In this document: one piece after another, positions 8,617-17,300 of the stretch
How positions within the stretch are numbered: position 1 is the stretch's first letter
Layout: each line of letters begins with the position of its first letter
Source of the DNA: Candidatus Aquabacterium excrementipullorum
GTDB lineage: Bacteria; Pseudomonadota; Gammaproteobacteria; Burkholderiales; Burkholderiaceae_C
Length of the DNA: 32,092 bases
Assembly: GCA_019112875.1 (NCBI GenBank)
Contig: DXIO01000061.1
Coordinates: forward strand, 1 to 32,092
Direction of reading: 5' to 3'
Notes under the pieces: model-generated
Told to the model about the DNA's origin: nothing
The model's input: only the letters and a program-made list of their open reading frames with translations
Database searches by the model: none
Program-made: the position numbers and the translations under genes

Positions 8617-9348
8617 ATGCTGCCGATCAATTCTGCAACGCGCACCCCCCTGGAAGACGAGGACACTGCTGCCCAATGGGGCAATGTGCAGCGACGTCCC
8701 GTGAGGCGCATTGCCCTGGCATCCGCCTTCGAACACCAGGCGGTCGCGCCGGACCAGTCCCGCCTGGACCTGACGCGCCTGTGGCAGGAAATCCAGGATC
8801 TGTCGGCACACGAGGTCGATGCCGGCCTGGTGCATCTGCTCCAGCGTCTTTCTCAGCTGCTCTCAGCAGACGGCATCCGCTGGGAGCTGCTGGCCTCCAG
8901 CCAGCCCGGCAACACGGTGTGCGTCGCGTCGCAGGTGTTCTGGAACCTGCAGCAGCACAACTCGGCCGACATGACCGGCCCAGAACTGTCGCTCACCCTG
9001 CCGATGCGCGGCGGCATGCGCATGCATTTCCATCTGATGCGCGCCCAGGGCGCCGCGCCCTTCACCGAGGCGCACCGCGCCACGCTGGAACTGGCGCTGG
9101 CCGGCCTGTCGCGCTGGCTGAACTGGCTCACCCTGAGCCACGGCCCTGCCCTGGCGACCGGCCCCCTGCCGCCGCACCAGCGCAAGGTGCTCCTGCTGCT
9201 GCTGACCGGCCTGTCGGAAAAGCAGATCGCGGCCGAACTCAACCTCAGCACCAACACGGCCCACCAGTACGTGACCTCGCTGTACCGCCGCTTCGGGGCC
9301 CGCAACCGCCCCTCGCTGACAGCCCAATGGCTGGGCAGCGGCCTGTGA
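8617..9348 (+). CDS. LuxR-type HTH transcriptional regulator, no receiver domain
   Basis: This is a 243-residue protein. ATG 8617 is chosen because AAGGAG lies 7 nt upstream; an in-frame ATG at 8590 has no such site, and the much longer open frame upstream runs antisense through the response regulator. The N-terminal 30-180 region is not a receiver domain. Its pattern (LTLPMRGGMRMHFHLMRA, then APFTEAHRATLELALAGLSR) resembles a degenerate GAF-like sensor. The C-terminal LuxR HTH is clear (LPPHQRKVLLLLLTGLSEKQ, then IAAELNLSTNTAHQYVTSLY). The tpsB gene follows 149 bp downstream on the same strand with operator-like dyads between, so it is a good candidate for local regulator of the two-partner secretion genes. 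The ligand is unknown. Confidence 0.88.
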   Translation: MLPINSATRTPLEDEDTAAQWGNVQRRPVRRIALASAFEHQAVAPDQSRLDLTRLWQEIQDLSAHEVDAGLVHLLQRLSQLLSADGIRWELLASSQPGNTVCVASQVFWNLQQHNSADMTGPELSLTLPMRGGMRMHFHLMRAQGAAPFTEAHRATLELALAGLSRWLNWLTLSHGPALATGPLPPHQRKVLLLLLTGLSEKQIAAELNLSTNTAHQYVTSLYRRFGARNRPSLTAQWLGSGL

Positions 9349-9350
9349 CC

Positions 9351-9364
9351 CCCTAGTTCTAGGG
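9351..9364. promoter_or_regulatory. Operator-like dyad 1 upstream of tpsB
   Basis: CCCTAGTTCTAGGG is a perfect inverted repeat of CCCTAG around TT, starting 2 bp after the stop codon of the LuxR-type gene. A second copy matching at 11 of 14 positions lies at 9404-9417. Two copies at a whole number of helical turns suggest a binding site for a dimeric regulator, possibly one of the two LuxR/NarL-type proteins encoded nearby. Confidence 0.55.
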
Positions 9365-9374
9365 ATCTCACCCC

Positions 9375-9401
9375 GCCACCCCATCCCTCTATTGGGGTGG
9401 C
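9375..9401. repeat. Nine-base inverted repeat between the two dyads
   Basis: GCCACCCCA (9375-9383) and TGGGGTGGC (9393-9401) are perfect reverse complements around a 9-nt spacer. In RNA this would fold as a stable hairpin downstream of the LuxR-type gene. No T-run follows, so it is not a standard intrinsic terminator; it could weaken read-through or be part of the operator region. Confidence 0.5.
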
Positions 9402-9403
9402 CC

Positions 9404-9417
9404 CCCTAGCTTCAGGG
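9404..9417. promoter_or_regulatory. Operator-like dyad 2 upstream of tpsB
   Basis: CCCTAGCTTCAGGG matches dyad 1 at 11 of 14 positions and starts 53 bp after it, close to five helical turns, so both would face the same side of the DNA. If the weak -10-like CATAGT at 9464-9469 is used, this site would be centred near -65, a usual place for a class I activator. That promoter position is inference. Confidence 0.5.
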
Positions 9418-9497
9418 TAACCGGCCCATCGGCGAGGGGAGATACTGCGCCCACCTGTCATTTCATAGTTATCCAATTGTTTCAGGCGCCTTGAGAA

Positions 9498-11303
9498 ATG
9501 TGCGCCCTTTGCTGTTTGGACGAGGCATTCGTGGGCACACATTCCGGACCATCGCTGCGCACCGTATCGGGGCATTCAACCATTCGCCTCGCCGCGATCC
9601 CGACCGCACTGGCGGCATTGCTGCTGGCCCTCAGCCAGCCTGGCCTGGCCCAGAACGCGCTCACACCGCCGCCGGCCGGCGCCGTTCCCCAGTTCGAGCA
9701 ACTGAGGCCGCAGCCCACGGTCCGCGAAGACACCACCGCCCTGCCCGACCAGCCGGCGCCCCCGCGTGAACTGGGCAAGCCCGCCGACGACATCACCCTG
9801 GACGTGAACCAGTACGTGGTGGACGACACCGCGCCCCCCGCGCTCAAGGCCGCGCTGCCAGTGCTGACCGCGCCCTTCACCGGCAAGGGCCGCAGCTACG
9901 AGGACCTGGTCAACGCCGTGGCCGCCGTGACACGCTACCTGCAGCGTGACATGGGCCTGTACCTGGGCTACGCCTACCTGCCCGAACAGAAGCCGGACGG
10001 CGGCACCGTGCGCATCGCCGTGCTCGAAGGCCGCCTGGACCAGGTGATCCTGAACTGGCGCGACGACATCCCGGTGGAAAAGTCCGTGGTCGAGGCCCAT
10101 CTGGCCCGCCTGCGCACCGGCGACGTCCTGCGCGTCAAGGACGTCGAACGCGTCGTCTTCCTGCTCAACGACCTGCGCGGCCTGACCGCCCGCTTCGAGA
10201 TCAAGCAGGGCCGTTACCCCGGCACCGCCTCGCTGGTGGTCACGCCGCTGCCCGAGTCCAAGGTCTCGGGCAAGGCCGAGTTCGACGCCAACGGCTCACG
10301 CTATTCCGGCATCTACCGCGTCGGCGTCACGGCCAACGTCGCCAGCCCGCTCAAGCGCGGCGACGGCCTGGTGCTCAGCGGCCAGACCACCACCACTGGC
10401 GGCCTGCAGTTCCTGCTGGCGGGCTACACCCTGCCGGTGGGCAGCGATGGCCTGAAAATCGGCACCTCCGTTTCGAAGGTGCACTACCAGCTCAGCGACG
10501 ACGTGCCCCTGGACCTGCACGGCGATGCCACAGCCGTCAGCGGCTACGCCATCTATCCGGTCGTGCGTTCACGCAACCTCAACATGTTCGCCCAGCTCTC
10601 GGTCGAGCAGCGTGAGTTCCTCGACCAGAAGGGCGATCTCGCCGGCGCCGACATCAAGAAGCGGGCCCGCGAGCTGCGCCTGGGCGTGGCCGGCGACTTC
10701 CGCGACAACCTGCTGACCGGCGGCGTGAACACCTACGAGGCGGCCCTCACGGCCAGCCAGGTGCTTTACCGCGAAACCCCGACGCCCCTCGTCTACACCT
10801 ACCCGACCAAGCACGGCCGCCTGAACGTGGGCTACTCGCGCCTGCAGAACATCGTCAGCAACCGCCTGCTGGCCTATGTCAGCTTCAGTGGCCAATGGGC
10901 CTACCGCAACCTGGACACCACCGAGCAATTCGGTGTCGGCGGTCCCGGGCGTGTGCGCGCCTTCGCACCGGGCGAAGGCACGGGCGACATCGGCCAGGTG
11001 GCCACGCTGGAGCTGCGCGTGCTACCGCCCGAGGCCTGGTTCGGCCGCTACGCCCGCGAGATGGTGTTCAGCACCTTCTACGACTGGGGCCACATCACCT
11101 ACCGCTACGACCCGGAAGGGCAACTGACCGTCAACCAGGCCGAGTCGGCCACCTTCAGCGGCTACGGTATCGGCGCCACCTGGGACCGCCCACAGCAGTT
11201 CGGCGCCCGCCTGAGCCTGGCCTGGCCCATCACGGGCACCCCCCAGAACGACACCGTGAAGCGATCGCCCCGCGTGTTCGCCACCCTGACCAAGTATTTC
11301 TGA
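9498..11303 (+). CDS. TpsB outer-membrane transporter (ShlB/FhaC/HecB family)
   Basis: This 601-residue protein is the pore partner of a two-partner secretion system; it moves the adhesin encoded next across the outer membrane. Residues about 30-52 form a signal peptide (RLAAIPTALAALLLALSQPGLAQ). POTRA-type periplasmic segments follow (ITLDVNQYVVDD near 98, the RYLQRDMGLYLGYAYLPEQ region, VRIAVLEGRLDQVILN). The C-terminal half is a 16-strand-type beta barrel ending in FATLTKYF with a terminal Phe, as outer-membrane proteins do. The lid-loop motif, usually VRGY or VRGF, is VRAF at 486-489; the key Arg is kept. ATG 9498 has only a poor ribosome-binding site; GTG 9531, with GAGG 5 nt upstream, is an equally plausible start and gives a more typical signal peptide. 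tpsA follows after 22 bp. Confidence 0.95.
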   Translation: MCALCCLDEAFVGTHSGPSLRTVSGHSTIRLAAIPTALAALLLALSQPGLAQNALTPPPAGAVPQFEQLRPQPTVREDTTALPDQPAPPRELGKPADDITLDVNQYVVDDTAPPALKAALPVLTAPFTGKGRSYEDLVNAVAAVTRYLQRDMGLYLGYAYLPEQKPDGGTVRIAVLEGRLDQVILNWRDDIPVEKSVVEAHLARLRTGDVLRVKDVERVVFLLNDLRGLTARFEIKQGRYPGTASLVVTPLPESKVSGKAEFDANGSRYSGIYRVGVTANVASPLKRGDGLVLSGQTTTTGGLQFLLAGYTLPVGSDGLKIGTSVSKVHYQLSDDVPLDLHGDATAVSGYAIYPVVRSRNLNMFAQLSVEQREFLDQKGDLAGADIKKRARELRLGVAGDFRDNLLTGGVNTYEAALTASQVLYRETPTPLVYTYPTKHGRLNVGYSRLQNIVSNRLLAYVSFSGQWAYRNLDTTEQFGVGGPGRVRAFAPGEGTGDIGQVATLELRVLPPEAWFGRYAREMVFSTFYDWGHITYRYDPEGQLTVNQAESATFSGYGIGATWDRPQQFGARLSLAWPITGTPQNDTVKRSPRVFATLTKYF

Positions 11304-11325
11304 CCGCTTCCGAGTCGAGCCCGCC

Positions 11326-14300
11326 ATGAACCGCCCTGCCCGCCGCCCATCGACCAGCCGCCGTTTCACGCTGCGGCCCCTGCCTCTGGCCCTGGCCATC
11401 GCCATCACCTCGTCGGCGCTGCCCTCGCGCGCCGGCAGCAGCTTCACCGATGTGCAGGCGGTGATCGGCGCCACGATCACCAACCCCAACGCGAACACCA
11501 CCAACGTCAACCAGTCGGCCCACAACGCCTACATCCAGACGGGTGGCTTCAGCATCGGGGCGCAGGACGCGGTCAAGGTCTTCCAGCCCAGCAACACCTC
11601 GAACCTGCTGATCCAGGTGACGGGGTACGACCCCAGCGCCATCCTGGGCCAGCTGCAGGCCAATGGCCGCGTGTTCCTGAGCAACCCCAACGGCGTGCTG
11701 TTCGGCGCAGGCGCGCGCATCGACGTGGGCTCGCTGGTGGCGACCAACCTCAGCATGGACACCGAAGAGTTCATGCGCAACCGCATCCGCCTGTTCGACC
11801 GGGGCAACAGCACGGGCAGCGTGGTCAACGCCGGCAGCATCAAGGCCGACGGCACCGTGGCCCTGGTGGGGACCGAGGTCAGCAACCTGGGCAGCATCGA
11901 GGCCGCACGCGTGGGCCTGGCGGCCCTGACCAATGTGGTGGTGGACGTCGAGGGCGACGGACTGATCTTCTTCCAGATGTCCGGAGAGCGCGCCAGCGCC
12001 AAGCTGCAGCAGCTGGGCAGCATCAAGGCCGATGGCGGCCTGGTCGAGCTGCGCGCCGAGGCGCGTGGTGCCGCCGCGGACACCGTGCTCAACATGGACG
12101 GCATCATCCAGGCGCGCAGCATCGGCTCGCGCAATGGCACCGTCATCATCGACGGCGGCTCCAGCGGCATCACCAAGGTCACGGGCACGATCGATGCCCA
12201 AGGCACCGAGGCGGGCGAGACCGGCGGCACCGTGAAGGTGTTGGGCGACCGCGTCGCGCTGGGCAGCACGGCGCTGATCGACGCGTCCGGTTCGGCTGGA
12301 GGCGGCACGGTGCTGGTGGGCGGCAACTACCAGGGCGGCGGCGACGAGCGCCGCGCCAGCCACACGCGCGTGGCCGACGGCGCCACCATCAAGGCCAACG
12401 CGCTGGACAGCGGCGATGGCGGCACCGTGGTGGTCTGGGCCGATGGCACCACGGCCTTCCAGGGCCTGATCGAAGCGCGCGGCGGCGCGCAGGGCGGCGA
12501 TGGTGGCAAGGTCGAAGTGTCGGGCAAGGACCAGCTCGCCTTCTGGGGCCTGGTGGACACCTACGCAGCGCATGGCGCCGTGGGCTCGCTGCTCCTGGAT
12601 CCGACCAACATCTACGTGATCTCGGACGCGGCCTCGCCCACCGGCACGCTGACCACCGATTTCAGCGATCTGGACAACTCGCCCACGCCAACCATCGGCA
12701 ATTACTCGGTGCGGGCCTCGGCCATCAATGCCTCCACGGCAGACATCATCCTGGTCGCCAGCAACGACATCAACATCAATGCCGCCATCGACCGCACCGG
12801 CACAGCCGGCGCCTCCGGCAAGAGCCTGACGATGACGGCTGGCGGCGACATCAATGTCAACGCGGCCATCAAGACGAACGCGGGCAACCTGACGCTCACA
12901 AGCACGGGCGTCGGCGGCGACGTCAACATCGATGCCGCCCTGGAGACCACGGGCGGCGACCTCACGATCACGGCCTCCGGCACGGGCGGCGCCATCAACC
13001 TGGCGGCCAACCTGGACGCGGGCGGCGGTGCTGTCCTCATCAACAACAAGGTGGTCCTGGGCAGCTCCGTGACGGTCAGCGGCGATGGCGGTGTGCATTT
13101 CGTGAGCACCATCGACAGCAGCAACAGCACCGGGCCGTTCAGCCTCGACGTGGATGTGGGCAGCAGCGGCGTCGCCCAGTTCGACGGCGCGGTGGGCGCG
13201 GGCACCCTCAAGCAGCGGGTGAACGCGTTGACGGTGACTGGCAAGGCCGTCATCAACACCGCCACTGTCACCACCATCGGCGACCAGACCTACCACGGTG
13301 CCGTGGAGGCCAAGACCAACACGACCCTCACCGCCACCGGTGGCAGCGTGGTCCTGGAGTCCACGCTGGATTCGAACGACAGCACGGCTCGCAACGTCAC
13401 GCTGACCGCGACCTCCGCAGGAGAAGGTGTGATCCTGGGCGGCAAGGTGGGCGACAACCATCTGCTGGGCGTCCTGACCACCAACGGCATCGCCTCCATC
13501 AACACGGACACGGTCAAGACCAGCGGCAACCAGCAGTACAACAACGCGGTCGTGGTCGGTGCCAACGCGAACCTCAGTTCGTCGGCCGGCAGCATCACCT
13601 TTTCCTCGACGCTGGACACGGACGGCACGGCACGCGACGTGACGCTGTCCGCGACAGCCGCCTCCAACAAGGTCACACTGGCTGGCGCGGTGGGCAACAG
13701 CAGCGCCTCGACGGCCTTGGGCTCGCTCACGGTCTCCGGCGCCACCTCGATCAACACCGCCACGGTCAAGACGAGCGGCGACCAGACCTACAACGGCGCG
13801 ATCACGTTCGGTGCCAGCACCACGTTCACCTCGTCGGGCGGCAACATCGCGTTCAACTCGACCCTGAACTCCGACACCGCCACCCTCGCATCGCTGCGCA
13901 ACATCACGTTGAACGCCACCACGGCCGGCAAGCGCACCACTTTCGGCGGCGTGGTCGGGGGCGGCAACATCAGCGGCAACTCGACACAACTGAACTCCCT
14001 CACGGTCAACGGTGCCGCCTACATCAACGCGGGCGCCATCACCACCTACGGCGACCAGACCTACAACAACGCCGTCACTGTCGGGACCAACACCGTCCTG
14101 AAGGCCAACGCGGGCAGCATGGTCTTCGGCGCCACCCTCGACTCCGAGGACAGCACCGCGCGCAACGTGACCCTCACGGCCACCACCAGCGGTGAAGTCG
14201 TCTCGCTCGGTGGCGCAGTGGGCGCCACCCGCACCCTGGGCGACCTGATCGTGAACGGCGTCGCCGAGATCGACGGCGGCAACGCGAGCACGGCCGCCGT

Positions 14301-17300
14301 CACGGCCAACACCCAGACCTACAACGATGCCGTCACGCTGGGCGGCGCCGACCTCAACAAGACGCTGGTCGCCAACACCCTGAACTTCACCAACAACAAG
14401 AAGATCACGGCCACCGGCGGCTACGCCCTCACCCTGCAGACAGACGACCTCAACCTCAACGGCGCCACGTCGAAGGACGGCGCCACCCTGACCCTGGTGC
14501 AACGCACACCCAACGCCGACATCGTCGTCAACCCGACCGCCGCCGTCACCGGGCTCAGCCTCACCACGGCCGACCTCACAGCGCTCGGAACGTTCTCGAG
14601 CCTGGTCATCGGCAAGGCGGGAACGACCGGCTCGGTCGAAATCGTCGGCAGCTACACGCTCACGCGCAACACCACCCTGGTCGGCGACGACACCGTCACG
14701 CTGCACGCCATCAACGGGGCGGGCAAGAACCTGACGCTCACCTCGGCGTCCTCGGTGCTCGAGGGCGTGGTGACCGGCGTGGCCGAACTGCGCACCTCCG
14801 GCGCCACCGCGGTGAACGCCGACATCACGGCCACGCTCATCAACTTCGGCGGTCTCACCACGCTGGACCAGGGCACCGCCGGCACCACCCGCACGCTGGA
14901 TGCCGAGAGCGTCACGCTGGCCGGATTGGCCGCCACCGACAAAAACATCGTTATCAAGGCGGACACGCTCAACCTGACCGGCCCCTTCACCACTTCGGTG
15001 GCGACGACCACCGCCACGCTGTCCACCCACTCCGATGACAAGGCCATCGCGCTGCAGACCGGCACCGCTGCCAACGACCTGGAGATCGGATCGAGCACGC
15101 TGGCCCTGTTCTCGCCGTTCGCGCAACTGGTCATCGGCCGCAGCGACAGCGACAGCGCCATCAGCGCCTCGACCGCCGTCACGCTGAGCACCAACACCAC
15201 GCTGATCAGCGGCAGCGGCGCCATCGATCTGGCCGCGGTGACGGGTGGCGGCTTCGGCCTGACGCTCAGCGGCAGCGGCACCACGACCCTGTCGGGCGCC
15301 TTCACCAACGTGGGCTCCCTGACCAGCAATGGCGGCGGCAAGACGGTGATCACCACCGACCTGAGCACCACCACGGCGATGAACTTCGCCAGTGCTGAAA
15401 ACGTGGAGTTCGATGGCGGCGCCACGAGCATCACGCTGCGCACGGGCACGCTCACGTTCAGCGGCAACCTGGACGTCGACCACAAGGACACCACCTTGGC
15501 CGCCGACAGCTTCACGCTGACCGGCAGCATCAGCAACGCCTCTGGCGCCGATGCCACGATCCTGGCCAACACGCGATCGGTCATCCGCGTGAACGCCACC
15601 AGCGCCGACACGGCGCTGGACATCAGCAGCACACTGCTGGGCAAATTCAGTGGATTCGACACGCTCGCCATTGGCAGCACCGCCTCCAGCGCCAGCATCC
15701 TCACCGGCGCCATCACGCTGCCGGTCGACACCACCTTCGCCTCCGGCGGCGGCAACATCACACTGGGCGCCATCACCGGTGGCACGGGCAGCGGCTTCGA
15801 CCTGACGACCAACAGCGTCGGCGGCACTGTCACCTTCAAGGGTGACGTATCCGTGGTGCACGACCTGACCGTCTCGGGCACGCCCGCCAGCATCGTCATC
15901 GACACCGCGTCGATCGTCGCCACCAACAAGCAGGTCTACAACGGCAACATCACCTTTGGTTCAAGCACCACTGCGCACACCCTGAGCGCGCCCACGCTCG
16001 AACTGGCCGCCGGCAAGACGATCACCACCGGCGCCCATGACCTGGCCCTGCAGGCCGACGTCTTCACATTGGGCACCGGCGCTGCCATCAGCGGCTCGGC
16101 CGGCAGCGACCTGACCCTGGCCACCTTCACGGGCTCCAAATCCATCGGCGTGCTGGACGGCGCCGGCAACGTCCAGATCACCAGCACGCTGCTGGGCCAC
16201 TTCAGCGGCTTCGACAGCACCACCATCCGCGCCGGCCTCACCAGCGCCAGCACCGGCGCGATCACCGTGGGCGATGCGGGCGGCGGCACGCTGTCGCTGC
16301 CCTCCAACCTGCGCCTGATCACCGGTACCGGTGACATCTCGATCCTCAATCCCATCGACAACGCCACCGGGTCCCTGAGCATCAGCTCCACCAGCGGCGA
16401 CGTGCTGATCGCGCAGGATCTGGGCAGCAGCGGCAACAACCTCAACAGCCTGAGCATCACCACCGGTGGGGACATCACCCTGCAGGGCGTCAACCTGTAC
16501 GCCAACACCGCCACCTTCGACGGTGACGTGGTCCTGGGCAGCAACGGCAGCGTCGATCTCACGACACTGACCGGCGGCACCTACACCTTCAAGAAGGACA
16601 TCCGCGGCACGAACTCCGGCGTCCAGAGCCTGGACTCGACCGCCACGCTCACCAAGTTCCAGGGCGACGTCGGCACCACGAGCGCCCGACTGAAAGCGCT
16701 GGGCGTCGACAACGCCGAGGTGGCTGGCAAGCTGCTGGCCACCGACCACGTCAACCTCCGCGGCAACACCACCCTCACGGGCGATGCCACCATCGAATCC
16801 GCCAAGGTGGACGTGGGCGGCAACGCCAGCACCAACACATTCACCGCCGCCACCCACGACCTCGCCATCAAGACCGACGAGATCAATGTCGCACTGCTCA
16901 GCGTCAGCGGCGGCGACCAGTGGACGCTGGCTCCCTTGAGCGCCAGCGCCATCCGCATCAGCACGACCGGCGCGAATCCCGGCACCGTGCTGATGGTCAA
17001 TCCGGCGCTGCTGACGCAATGGGGTTCGTTCAGCCACATGACGATCGGCTCGAGCAGCACCAGCAGCATCACGGTCGACCACACCTCGGCGATCACGCTC
17101 GGCACCGACCTGACGCTCATCAGCAACGGCGACGTGCAGGTCTCCAGCGCCTTGCAGGGCCCGCAGTCGCTGGTCATCGATGCGTCCGGGGTCACCTACG
17201 TCCGGGCCGACCTGGGCACCAGCGGCAGCGCCCTGAGCAGCGTCACCATCAATGGCGACGCCGAGTTCGGCAATAGCGGCACGGCCGTGAACGTGCGCAC

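Noticed and set aside
9441..9476. A sigma-70 promoter before tpsB.
   Set aside because: CATAGT/TAGTTA could serve as a -10 box but no -35 match lies 16-18 bp upstream; kept only as a remark about a possible activator-dependent promoter.
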